DNA from: Paraglomus occultum
Taxonomy: Eukaryota; Glomeromycota; Glomeromycetes; Paraglomerales; Paraglomeraceae
Assembly: GCA_910592205.1 (NCBI GenBank)
Contig: CAJVPJ010000961.1
Span: 1-14,043, forward strand
Reading direction: 5' to 3'
Length of the DNA: 14,043 nt
Shown: one piece after another, positions 1-9,328 of the stretch
How the letters are laid out: each line of letters starts with the position of its first letter
Position numbering within the stretch: position 1 is the stretch's first letter
Program-made: the position numbers and the translations under genes
The notes under the pieces: model-generated
Told to the model about the DNA's origin: nothing
Databases searched by the model: none
The model's input: only the letters and a program-made list of their open reading frames with translations

Positions 1-127
1 CTATCTACAAAATCCAAACTAAACCTCGTAGCATACCACAACAATCGGTTAATTATACGATATTGGAAGATCGGTTTTCTATAAACGCGTCAATGGAGAG
101 GTTATAGTATGCTTGCCGCTTGGCTAA

Positions 128-259
128 GCATCGGAATCAAGAGATTTGATTGAGAAAAACTATCCGCCACTTGCAATTGTAAATGCTGTAAAGAATATGA
201 CACTAGAAGTAACGAATATTAAGCATAAAATTCGACAAACCATGAGATCTCCATATTAG
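128..259 (+). other. short coding-like block, unknown
   Basis: A 43-codon open stretch without its own ATG start, bounded by TAA at 125-127 and TAG at 257-259. Its composition is protein-like (for example the run NYPPLAIVNAVKNMTLEV). It lies just upstream of the Thr/Asp-rich ORF at 288 and could be an exon or relic of the same gene, but I see no convincing splice pair joining them. I do not recognise the family. It may be chance. Confidence 0.2.
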
Positions 260-287
260 GGGTCTTTACACTCAACTTTGAAACTAT

Positions 288-650
288 ATGAAACATAATG
301 GCCTTATATCGATTTCAATAGAAGACGAAGAGCTGACATATCTTTATTCATCGAATACCATTATCAAATACAATGCAGATGGCACAACAACAACAACATC
401 TTCCGCAACACCATCCATCGCATCACCACCACCACTCGACCAGACCAACGTTTCCACAAGTTTACTCACCGAAATTCGAGACATACTAGTTCATCGCGCC
501 CCATCAAATGCTAATGACGACCCTAACTGCGACGACGTTGATGATGACGTTGATGACCCTAACGACACCGCTCCTATAATTCCTGTATCCGTTTTAAAAG
601 TAACAAACAAAGATACAGAAAAATACTTTGACAATTCTCGTTGGTGGTGA
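288..650 (+). CDS. hypothetical low-complexity Thr/Asp-rich ORF
   Basis: This 120-codon ORF starts at ATG 288, with an in-frame TGA just upstream, and ends with two tryptophans before TGA. I do not recognise a domain. Visible features are a Thr/Ser/Pro-rich stretch around residues 34-55, then an acidic run of Asp/Asn/Pro around residues 76-93 made of near-repeated GAC/GAT codons, then a short ordinary tail. No signal peptide or membrane segment is seen. The segment looks richer in G+C than its surroundings. It may be a lineage-specific gene, one exon of a longer gene, or a decayed copy. Alternative frames through the CAA/CAC repeats are also open for about 40 codons, so frame choice here is uncertain. 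Confidence 0.3.
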   Translation: MKHNGLISISIEDEELTYLYSSNTIIKYNADGTTTTTSSATPSIASPPPLDQTNVSTSLLTEIRDILVHRAPSNANDDPNCDDVDDDVDDPNDTAPIIPVSVLKVTNKDTEKYFDNSRWW

Positions 651-1214
651 TAATATGGAAACTGATATTTTTGAAAGTCGTTCGAGTTGACACGTCTACA
701 AATATAGACGACAGTTGGACAATTTGCAAACAAGAATAACGGCATAAATGATGAGTGCACTCCATATTAATTATTGTGGCAGATTAAAACAAAAATGAAA
801 TGGGGGTGTAATATTTAATCGTGTGAACAACACCAACGTTGTCGTACATGCGGTCACGTTACTGTAACCAATTTCTGAAGATCTTGGGGTAGTTGATTAA
901 ATATGCCTACTACTTTCGTTTATGCTTAAGAACGTATTAAGGTGATACTACTTAACCCAAAGTTTTCTCAACGTTTTCGAAATGTAGTGTTTATTGCTGC
1001 CATTATTGTCCGGTTGTGCCCCGAATACAGTCGCATATTAATATCATCCCGTTTATTACTTCTTCCCGCATGCCGGAAATGATTTATCAATCGGGGATTG
1101 TCACGTCAGATTCATTGAGAGAGTGACAAAACGGATAACACTTACACCAAGTCTCACAATTATTATCTGTTAGAATTACCCATTCTTTTCTGTCTTACCC
1201 TAAACCTTCTTTTG
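651..1214. other. intergenic stretch upstream of SNRNP48
   Basis: No gene can be supported here. One short + strand run at about 823-876 reads as a cysteine-rich peptide (RCRTCGHVTVTNF, then a stop) and may be a relic of a zinc-ribbon-like ORF, but it is too short to call. Just before the SNRNP48 start codon, at 1197-1207, lies TACCCTAAACC, which resembles a telomere-like box and is probably in the 5' UTR. Its role is unknown. Confidence 0.4.
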
Positions 1215-2446
1215 ATGGATGATCAACGAAGCAAAATAATCAACGATTTAACAGTGGAGCTAAACAATTACGAAGAAAAACTTAATACTATATTCAAAGA
1301 ATTAAACTGGGACATTGACACCATGGCTGAATATGAGAAGGTGTGTAATCTGGCTTGTGAAAGTTATTTCGAGTGATAGTTGTTAATATATGAGTTGATG
1401 AATAGGGGTCGAGTAATTTGATAACATGTCCATTCGACAATGGACACAAAGTACAAGCAAAATCATATAACGATCATTACAAAAAGTGCGAACTAAAGTA
1501 TCATGGGATAAAGGATGAAAAGAGAAAGGTTAGTATTTGTAACTATTAGATTGGAAGCCATATTCTATTAGAATATTGATTTTTTGTAAATTTCCATGTG
1601 TTGATGCAACTGCTGGCATATGTGCCTTCTTGTATACCAGAGGAGACAACTTCCAAGTTCACAGTTCTTTTATGAACAATCTCCAATTGTCATTTCTCTC
1701 GTGCAAGATTCAGGTTCACCGCGTTATATTCAGTTTCTCATTTGATCTCATACTTGAGATATATGCTAATACCGTTCTGCATATAGCACCCGATGAATCA
1801 ATCTCGTCTGTTAGGCAACCACTTTCAGTTTCGCAGCGACTGGGTTCATATCTAGCTGACATTGACTTGTCTAATAAAATTAGACAAGAACAACACAAAC
1901 CTGTGCGTGATGAGTACAAGAATTTTGATGAAGTATGGGAAGCGTTACAGAGAATGAAAGGTACGCCTCCACAAGAGAAAATCCTTTCGGACTCCTTATG
2001 GGCGATGGCATTATATTCAACAATGGAATGTCGAACGTGAGAAATATGATAGACAGTACTCATGGGGTATTTGTACATTTAACATACAGAGCAACAGAAT
2101 CAAGGACAAAAATCTCGGGCTGAATTATTAGCTGAAATGAGAGACTATAAAAGACGAAGAAAGAGCTACAGAGCTAAAAATATAAGTATCACAAAGAGAA
2201 CAACAACCCAGGTATTATAGAACATTCCTTTTTGATTTTTTGGGGACATTTGGATTGACGGATACTGATAGTCAAGTTTCATTGCTTCCCTTATCTACGA
2301 ATGAACAGGTACATCATGATCTAATCGCGGCATACACGGAGGATTATAAATTATTACATGAATTTGGAGACATGTTATTAGATGCAGTAAGGGACGAGGG
2401 CCATACCAACAAGCATGTCGTGTCAAAAACCGAGTCGATGAAATAA
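1215..2446 (+). CDS. SNRNP48: U11/U12 snRNP 48 kDa protein (minor spliceosome)
   Basis: This is a homologue of U11-48K, the U11/U12 di-snRNP protein whose CHHC zinc finger contacts the 5' splice site of U12-type introns in the nucleus. I rebuilt six exons: 1215-1340, 1406-1528, 1641-1713 (or 1722), 1787-1960, 2090-2211 and 2309-2446, giving 251 (or 254) residues against about 339 in human. An N-terminal helix ending LNWDIDTM matches the human LGWDLDSL segment. The finger is C50-H56-H66-C70 (CPFDNGHKVQAKSYNDHYKKC split as C-x5-H-x9-H-x3-C), the same spacing as human. FFYEQSP follows. Exon 5 encodes the diagnostic block AELLAEMRDYKRRRKSYRAK (around residues 176-195), almost as in human, then ITKRTTTQ. 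Residues between the finger and this block diverge. The exon 3 donor is uncertain because two GT sites share a phase. The start is the first ATG, and the frame reads straight into the conserved helix. The family identification is firm. Confidence 0.9.
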
Positions 2447-3333
2447 AGCATAAAAATATTGTTGGCCAACAAGATTTTATATTATATAACCTGTAGTCAC
2501 TGTCACACTGTATATATCATAGCAGTTTTTTCCACCTCACGTGAGAAAAATATTTAACAGATATTGAGCTTTGCTCTATATAATAAAAAAAGGTCAGGAA
2601 ACTAACAGCTACCAGTGACTCGGTTAAACGTGAAATTTGCGACTTTCATAAGGCTAATGACTATGAACTCAAGCTGGGATTACATCTCATTTTAACATTG
2701 ATCGGGAAACAGTCAGTAATTATAATGGCTTGGCGTTGAAGAAGCTGCTAAATATAAAGAATTTTTTTCAACGTAGAGTCAAATTTTTCTGTTAAAAGAG
2801 GTTGCGAATGTCTGGCAAGTAATTCTTTGGTTATGGAGAAAACTGAATTATTCCCAAGTTGATATACCACGTACTCCATCGTAAGATTTCCGTTCTTATT
2901 GGCTAGTAAACCAAGATCGCTTTGTGCGAAGTATAATAATAAATATATTTTGTGTGACTCCATGTGAAAAGTATGGTGCGACTACGACTGTATTGCATAG
3001 CTTTGATGCTTTTTCTTTTACTCAAATAAGTGTCAACCCTCTTATATTACATAAACGCGTAATTTTTTTTTCCTAATAATATAACCGGTATTGTTGCCAG
3101 TATAACTATAATTATAACTATCTAGCTTATGCTTAGAATTTAAAGCAAAGTAAGGGCGAATCTGTATAATAAGCTCTCGCCCCCACCAGCCGCCCCGCAT
3201 TGTGTAACGAAGACTTTTGAATGATTCATAGCTTCTATGTAAGAAGTGGATGAAATAAAAAATTTTCTATCTTATAACATGTTGTAGCTCTTAGATAAAG
3301 ATTTTTTTTTCCAGTGGCGCCCAATATTGACAT
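2447..3333. other. intergenic stretch with a degenerate transposon fragment
   Basis: This lies between the stop codons of SNRNP48 (+) and TRM112 (-), which converge. Apart from the CENP-B-like fragment at about 2590-2795 I see no gene. There are long A/T runs and a short C-rich patch near 3178-3198. The - strand frame at 2748-2963 has no recognisable content. Confidence 0.5.
2590..2795 (+). pseudogene. degenerate CENP-B/Tigger-type DNA-binding fragment
   Basis: Two abutting frames read as a helix-turn-helix of the CENP-B N-terminal/pogo-Tigger transposase type. The first, from about 2590 to 2695, contains SVKREICDFHKANDYELKLG. After a one-base shift near 2690 the second reads NIDRETVSN. The order (basic helix, ICxFxxAN, then FNIDRxTVSN) is what this fold shows in transposase-derived proteins. 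There is no start codon, no DDE domain, and stops follow by about 2795. I read it as an old fragment of a domesticated or dead transposase gene. The match is by motif only, so confidence is limited. Confidence 0.38.
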
Positions 3334-3884
3334 CTAGACTTCATCCTCAGAAAGTAACATGTTCGGTATACCATCTTTGATGGAATAAACGTGATTGCAA
3401 TTGAGACATGTCATCTTGCCTTGTTCAATGTGTGTCTGCAAAGAAAAAGAAAACATGTTAAGATAACGATACTACATCACATGTGACAAACCGAAATAAT
3501 AATCAGATTGTTCTAAACTTACTTCCAGCAAGATGTGGTGAAGCGTCTTGAGAAAAGACTCGTCAATCTGTTCTGGCACATTCTCTGGAAGACTCGCTAA
3601 TCCGAGCTATATAAGGCAAATTCATGTCAGTACCAATGGTTACTATATTTGGAAACCAAATCAACAAGTGTTATTGTCTGCACAAACCAATAAACCATAC
3701 CAACCTCGGCAACAGTCTTGACGAGACCATCCCATTTTAATTTCGGTAACATGTTTCTTAAAAATGGACCATTGAATTCAGTTTCATGATTTCCAACGAC
3801 AACATCCGAAAATTGCAAAGGGGAGCTTTTTACGGAGCATCCCTTCACGTGGCATTGAAGCATATTATGAGTGATTAAACGCAT
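3334..3884 (-). CDS. TRM112: TRM112, methyltransferase activator subunit
   Basis: This is a small zinc protein that binds and stabilises several SAM methyltransferases: Trm9 and Trm11 on tRNA, Bud23 on 18S rRNA and Mtq2 on eRF1. It therefore serves translation in cytosol and nucleus. Three exons on the - strand (3884-3705, 3606-3523, 3435-3334) splice in phase 0 to 121 residues, close to the usual 120-135. The start MRLITHNMLQCHVKGC is the family signature. The zinc ligands are C11, C16, C98 and C101 (CLNC), all present. FNGPFLRNMLPKLKW, then FLKTLHHILLE, and the C-terminal IPNMLLSEDE also match. Introns are 98 bp (donor GTTGGT, weak, but the only donor that keeps the frame) and 87 bp (donor GTAAGT). 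The start ATG sits at the family N-terminus. It is transcribed away from the thioredoxin gene, with 300 bp between start codons. Identification is firm. Confidence 0.96.
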
Positions 3885-4184
3885 GTTGTTATATGTATGA
3901 TGGTATGTATGTATGTATGTATTTATATAGGGGGCGGCAGTATTTGTGGGGACGATAGGTACTAATAGACGAAGTGGAATATCGAGAAATCAAAGCCAGA
4001 AGCTTGAGTTTATATAATTTTTTTTCAGATCAGGCACATATTATTGTTACACATATATGCTATATGTCATCATGGACAGCAATCACTTATTGTTTAAATT
4101 ATCGACCTTGGCTCCTACGTAGTGCACACCTTACACAACATCGACGAACGAACAAGCAATTTGCGAATATTTCCAGACATTGAC
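3885..4184. promoter_or_regulatory. divergent intergenic promoter, TRM112 / thioredoxin
   Basis: The start codons of TRM112 (-) and the mitochondrial thioredoxin (+) face away from each other across 300 bp, so this segment must hold both promoters and 5' leaders. It contains a GTAT tetranucleotide run and a GGGGCGG patch at 3930-3936. A T-tract followed by CAG near 4018-4028 could be a leader-intron acceptor. The + frame at 3974-4183 has no recognisable product. No TATA element is convincing. Confidence 0.5.
3903..3922. repeat. (GTAT)5 microsatellite
   Basis: Five perfect GTAT units lie about 20 bp upstream of the TRM112 start codon, in the shared promoter or 5' leader. The tract is likely length-variable between strains. 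Confidence 0.85.
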
Positions 4185-5157
4185 ATGCTATCCATTAGAT
4201 TTCTAAGTCGTTCCACGGAATCCACCTTTGCAGGTCGGTACATGCCTTATTCTTTGGACATATGCGTCATTCTTGCAGCATGCCACAACATTTCCAATAA
4301 TCGTTTATTATTACAATAGTTCTACGCAGGAGTACGACCTACTTTCATTCATCATCTATTTTACAGACGGGAAAAGTGCTTGAAGCTAAAAAAGAGACGT
4401 TTAACAGTTTAGTAGAGACAGCCAGTGAACCCGTTATCGTCGATTTCTATGCCGAGTGAGTAGGAACCTTTTAGATCTAATGATGACAAAGATTCTCGCT
4501 TTTTCTCTTATTGACCGAAAAAGCACAATATAACAAAAAGTATTGAATAAGATCGTTGAGACAGTTTACTTTAAAAAAGTTTATTTTTACATAGCTAAAA
4601 AAAATAATGATTATATATACTAAAGAAGGGAACTCTTTGAATAGTTTTAGTTTTTTTTTCCATCTCTAAATGTTACGTAATGCCAAACAGTCATAGGTGC
4701 TAATTGTGAGTAGTGCTTTTCTGAATAGTACATAATAGTAACGAGGGCCGATATTGTCTCCAATCATAGACGATCTCACGATTAGCTAATCAAAAAGATC
4801 GCCGTTGCGCTGCTATTCTTACAATCTTCCTATTTTTAAGGTGGTGCAGACCATGTAAAGTCCTGGCACCAATCATCGAAAGCGCGGTGAATTCGAACAA
4901 AAAAGTCACTCTAGTTAAAATCGACGTCGACGAAGCTCCCGACATTGCTCAGAAGTATGGAGTATGTAGAAACTTTTGCTTCCTCTCGAATATACGAAAC
5001 TAGATCTTATTGATAATCAACGTTTGATCAACAGATTTCATCAATGCCAACGGTAAAGGCCTTTCATAAGGGCAAAGTGGTGGATGGGTTTATAGGCGTA
5101 CAACACGCAGAATTCGTCAAAGAATTTGTGGAAAGAACGGGATCATTGGCTAATTAA
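4185..5157 (+). CDS. mitochondrial-type thioredoxin
   Basis: This is a thiol-disulfide oxidoreductase that reduces protein disulfides using electrons from thioredoxin reductase. Four exons (4185-4237, 4330-4455, 4841-4961, 5035-5157) give 140 residues. The first about 30 residues begin MLSIRFLSRSTESTFAGR, with five basic, many Ser/Thr and no acidic residues except one Glu, and continue through FHSSSI. This is a typical mitochondrial presequence, so I place the protein in the matrix. The thioredoxin fold follows: VIVDFYAE, active site W61-C62-R63-P64-C65-K66, KIDVDEAPDIAQKYG, cis-proline in SMPT (P105) and the C-terminal helix. The active site is WCRPC instead of the usual WCGPC. Introns are 92, 385 and 73 bp. 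The first uses donor GTACAT and acceptor GCAG, the only pair that keeps both the presequence and the core in frame. The second is unusually long for this locus. The family call is certain; mitochondrial targeting is inference. Confidence 0.95.
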
Positions 5158-5883
5158 CCTCATTGACAACCTTATGCACACGTGGAGCAGGCAGGCATTG
5201 TTGGGATTACTCAGCGGACATCCTGATGCAACGTTTTGTCCACCATGTTTATGTAATTTACTCTAAATATATTTTACTTAAAGGTAATTGAAACAATTAC
5301 ACGAAAGCATACCATTCTCCTTATGCGCGATCTTTTTGAATGTGATAGTGGCTATTCTTCTGAAAATAGTTTACCCATCCTGCATACTATGTATGGGCTT
5401 AAAGCCCCAAAACTAAATCCGAATTGTTTCAACTGCCCACTTCTGTTAAAAGCTTTTCCCTTTTCATTCATCTAACTGGTTCTCGTATCTACAAATAACC
5501 CACAGTATACGATTATATGTGCAGTGTCTAATTTACAGTTTCCTCATGCGGGTAAATATTTCTTGCCGAGACATTGTGCCTTTTTTTTTTCGTTGTGCAA
5601 CATGAGTTCCAATGATGTTATCAGGGGCATTATACAATAAATGTACAGGCCATAAAAAGTAACTAGAATGTATGACTGGACGCATAAATGTATTAATCGC
5701 GCAATTTATTGTTTTCACCAAGAGCGGAAAATGTTAATTGATTGCCGGAAAGGAAGAAAAGAAACGACAATGGGGAAACAACAGTTATAGGGATTATGTC
5801 ATCAATAATATCAGTATCGAATATAGATGTGTTAAACAACACAATTGTTTTCAACTGTTAAGTTAAAGATCTTTTCAATTTCT
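5158..5883. other. convergent 3' intergenic region
   Basis: This lies between the thioredoxin stop (+) and the stop of the F-box/JmjC gene (-), so it holds two 3' UTRs. I see no gene. The - frame at 5533-5721 lacks recognisable content. A short palindrome (GGGCTTAAAGCCC) lies near 5396. Confidence 0.5.
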
Positions 5884-8800
5884 CTACCATCCCCAAACCA
5901 ATTCTTCAACTTCTTCCCAATTTTTACAATCTCGAATCTGCGGCATGCATGTCATTAAATACTTCGATAGACCCTCGAATTCCCATAATAGAACATACCA
6001 CATCGCTCTCCTCCCAAACATTCTGGTTGAAATTCCACCACCATACGCATTTAGAAATCTTTGTAACAAAGTCTTTGAGCAACCAAGCGCGCTTATGTAA
6101 ACAGACACAACATCAAACAAAGGGTCCCCTCCATTTATGTGTGCATCTCCGAGATCGATAACAGTGGTAGGTGTCCAGTCACATTGTGAGTCGTTAGATT
6201 TTACCACACCAAGGATATTTTCTGCATTGAGGTCACCATGAAGAATACCTGCGTAAAAACCATCAACTGCAGGGTCAAAGATCTCTGGACCCGATTTTGG
6301 TAAATATAATGGCATCTGTGCAATCAGCTCAGACGGAAAAGAGAGCCACATTTTATGCGAGGCATGCGCCTTTTCTATGCGATTATTAATGAAATCATAA
6401 AATAACGATACATTCATGTCGGATCCTGGATTTTTGGATGGTGCGATATTGTGAAGACCTGGATGTCGTACATTTGTTCGGAAGAATTTGTGTCCCACGT
6501 AAATCTAGTGAATAATTCAATAAACTGATTTGCTACATTACCTTTTAGGATTTTGGCTATGCGGTCCGTGAACAATCCCCATTTGATCACCCCATATTTC
6601 CCATCAATGTCTACTCCACTTCGAGGACTTAAGCCACCATCTTTGAAAACTTCAGCTAAGCTCACACTATCCTCCACCTCTTCAAAAATCATAAATGGCC
6701 AGAAATACAGTTGCTCTGAATTTCCTTCATATAAATAACCATTTCCCAATACGTTCGCAAAATAGCAAGAAAGATCCGGGTGAGCGTTCGCTTTTATCAA
6801 TGAATACGTCTCTGACTCTCTTTTATAGCTTTCAATTCCATCATATATGTGAGAATAAAACTTTACAATTGAACGAGAGAACCTGAAAACCTAGTACAGT
6901 CACAGATGTATTAGTATTGTATGAAAATGACGCTTCAAAAAGTATCGATTTGTCGATTTGTATAAGCTTACGGGATTTTGTCCTTGACCTATAGACATAA
7001 TATCTTCAGGAACTGTAATTCCAGACTTTTTACAGGCCTCCTTCACCCTAATACCCCATATATCTGTATTATTGAAAGATTCAATAAAAGCCATCTTCGT
7101 GTCAAATCCTTCATTCTTTATAATTGGGTCTTTCGTTTGGTCTCTGAACATTGATGTTCTTCTTTTGATATATGCTTCCAAATCCGGGTATGTCCTTGTC
7201 AATATTTTTGAAAACTCGTCCCATATTAATAGCTAACAATGGTCATTGATTTCAATAAGATACAAGAGTTCCACGTCAAACTGAAAAGATGTCTACAGAA
7301 TAGCCTACATTTTGTTTATCCGATTCGCTCAAGAGATCTTCACAAACATTGTCGAGGTTATTCATATTCACAAAATTTTGAGTAACAGCAACAGTATCTT
7401 CAAGATTAAGCACCTGTAGAGGAATTAATTGGCTGTTAATAACAAACTTTGGTGTTTGCGAACTGAAAAAGCTAATTGATTCAATTACGTGCCATATGCC
7501 ACCATCCACTGAAAGTCCGATAGAGGTCATCAGTATTGGCGCTTTACTGTCACAATGAACAACTTGGTCTTTTGTGAGAAAATTCTTACCTAGGAACAAA
7601 TATAGTCTGTCTAAATATTCAAGTTAGCTGAGATAATAATATTATTGTTAACTTCAGTTTGTAAGGTGGCATTAAAAGACGCACCCAGGCTCTTGCAAGA
7701 CTTCTATTGGTCTCAACTCTGGTGTTAATTGCGGATAAATCTCCAAATACCAGAATAAAGAAGTCACTGAATCATCCGTCTGATCTAGAAGCGATCGATA
7801 ACCATTCGCTGATAAACGTGAGATACTCATTCCTACAAATAGTATACACGGTTAATTTCCACAATATAAATGGTTGATAGAAAATAACGACAACAAAAAA
7901 ACATACCGGGCGGGACTAATTGGGGGGGATAACTAGAATAATATGTCTTAATATATAGACATACAGACAAAAAGGCAATAAATTTGTTCACTCACAGTGC
8001 CCATCGTTTTCTTCCTGAAATTAACGTGTTCCAAGCTTATAAAGAGAGAATGCAATGCTATAATTATTCAGCTTGATTCGCTTAATTAAATTTGAAAAGC
8101 ATCAATCTACCTGAAGTTCCTACTGGATCGACATGCCATGATGCTCCTGGGAATCGTTACAATATTAGGCCTTCGTCTCCAAGTTAGAAACGGTTTCTCG
8201 CACATAACATACCAGATCTCTCGGGACCTATTATTATCCATCGATATGGCGGGCGTTTAGACTGCAGTACTGAAAATAGATCATCCTGAAAATATTCTGG
8301 AACCTACGAAATATTGTTTATCAGTGAGCACGGTTTGAATACGAATATTTGTTAGTATTTAATTTACCTGATATGCACAACCCATTTCGGGTATATTTTC
8401 AACAAAATTTGAATCAAACACATATAACGGCGTTTCGTCGTGTTGTCTTCGAATGTAATTCAGATAGGATGCTAGTGTCATCTGTACGTATTTTACTTTG
8501 CCGCCACGCTCGTTTGCCACTCTGAAAATCTTGTTGCCATACTATACACAACGGCCCCCAGTTTATATTTCAAATCGCATAGAATTCCAATTATGCATGA
8601 TCGTAATCAACTTAATCTTACTTTATGAACGATATTGTTTAGTTTCCATTCATCCCAGGCTCGCCATTTTTCGACGCCAGTATTTGTGATCAAACACGGC
8701 ATAGACGGTGCGTCATACAAATTATTAAATTTTGTTTTTGACAGGGTTTCTCCATTCTCAACGGCTACACGTCCGAGTGCTTCTGGTGGAGGCACAAATT

Positions 8801-9328
8801 TACCGAGAAACATGTTACATCTACACCATTTGGCATAGAGATAACGGGATTGAATGCCTGAGATATAGACGTCAAATAAGTTCGATAAAATTCGCGGTAG
8901 GGAATTCGGCCAACTATATTGATGATGCCCGATTACCATTCAATCGAAGGGGCCAACAAAGAGGATGTGATAAAACACGATGTCTTTCCTCCTCGTCTGA
9001 TAGTCTCGATGGGAATAGATACGTAAGTAACCAAGTACCACGGAATGTGAAAGACGCCATAACTTCCTTGTTGGAAAACCATTTATCCAGACAATGTCTC
9101 TTCCAAAGCTGGTCGTCACGTGAGAAGACATACAAATATCGAGATACTCTCGCACACCTTCCCAGATCCTGATTATTACATTAATCAATTATCCCGGATG
9201 GAAATTATGTTGGGTTGCTTGAGTAGATATCGACTTACTTCTGCAGGAAGCTTTTGAAGAATGAACTCGGACAACAGATCATCCGTGAGCATATTAAAAT
9301 CACCGAGACTGATGGCTCTGTTGTCCAT
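5884..9328 (-). CDS. F-box / JmjC hydroxylase / APH-like kinase fusion
   Basis: Fifteen exons on the - strand join without a frame break to 795 residues: 9328-9239, 9168-8937, 8857-8622, 8529-8368, 8303-8213, 8146-8111, 8035-7996, 7932-7907, 7832-7685, 7610-7590, 7508-7493, 7413-7309, 7232-6972, 6890-6542, 6458-5884. Introns are 63-92 bp. Residues 10-60 form an F-box (LTDDLLSEFILQKLPAEDL), which would recruit the protein to an SCF ubiquitin ligase through Skp1. Residues about 160-385 are a JMJD6-type JmjC domain: RWIIIGPERSGASWHVDP gives H275 and D277, GWWH gives H365 (iron triad), and N285, K292 and T377 match the 2-oxoglutarate contacts of JMJD6. Residues about 410-795 are an aminoglycoside-phosphotransferase/choline-kinase-like fold: K498 in SIVKFY, catalytic loop HGDLNAEN (H678, D680, N685) and metal site DLGDA (D706, D709). 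The same domain order is known from plant F-box/JmjC proteins such as Arabidopsis At1g78280. Substrates are unknown. A TTTCAG just before the ATG may be a leader-intron acceptor. Confidence 0.93.
7414..7492 (-). other. GC-AG intron (intron 11 of the F-box/JmjC gene)
   Basis: Read on the - strand this intron starts ATG|GCACGT and ends CTACAG|GTG. Using GC as donor joins SGWWHM to VLNLEDT exactly as the JmjC family requires. The nearby GT sites (GTGGCA inside the exon, GTAATT four bases downstream) give the wrong phase or remove the metal-binding histidine. The donor is therefore set by protein conservation and not by consensus alone. Confidence 0.75.

Noticed and set aside
676-690. GTTCGAGTT, resembling a tRNA B box
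   Set aside because: No matching A box or cloverleaf can be drawn around it.
823-876. Cysteine-rich peptide RCRTCGHVTVTNF
   Set aside because: It is too short, followed by a stop, with no supporting exon; it could be chance or a very small relic.
1716-2078. - strand ORF of 120 codons
   Set aside because: It lies opposite SNRNP48 exon 4 and intron 4; the + strand holds the conserved, spliced protein.
5396-5410. Short palindrome GGGCTTAAAGCCC
   Set aside because: A six-base stem in a eukaryotic 3' region is not enough to call a terminator or regulatory site.
6205-6220. - strand ATATCCTTGG, resembling a U12 AT-AC donor
   Set aside because: It falls in the kinase catalytic loop codons for ENILG, an uninterrupted conserved exon.
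6490-6525. A 32-bp intron (- strand GTAGCA...CACTAG) in the kinase part of the fusion gene
   Set aside because: It is too short; the 83-bp intron 6459-6541 with donor GTAATG and acceptor ATCCAG fits phase and family alignment (ILKG then LHNI).
8732-9172. + strand ORF of 146 codons
   Set aside because: It is a shadow of exons 2-3 of the F-box/JmjC gene, whose - strand frame is conserved.
8940-9188. - strand ORF of 82 codons in a second frame
   Set aside because: It overlaps F-box exon 2, but the other - frame (8937-9168) continues the F-box and splices in phase.
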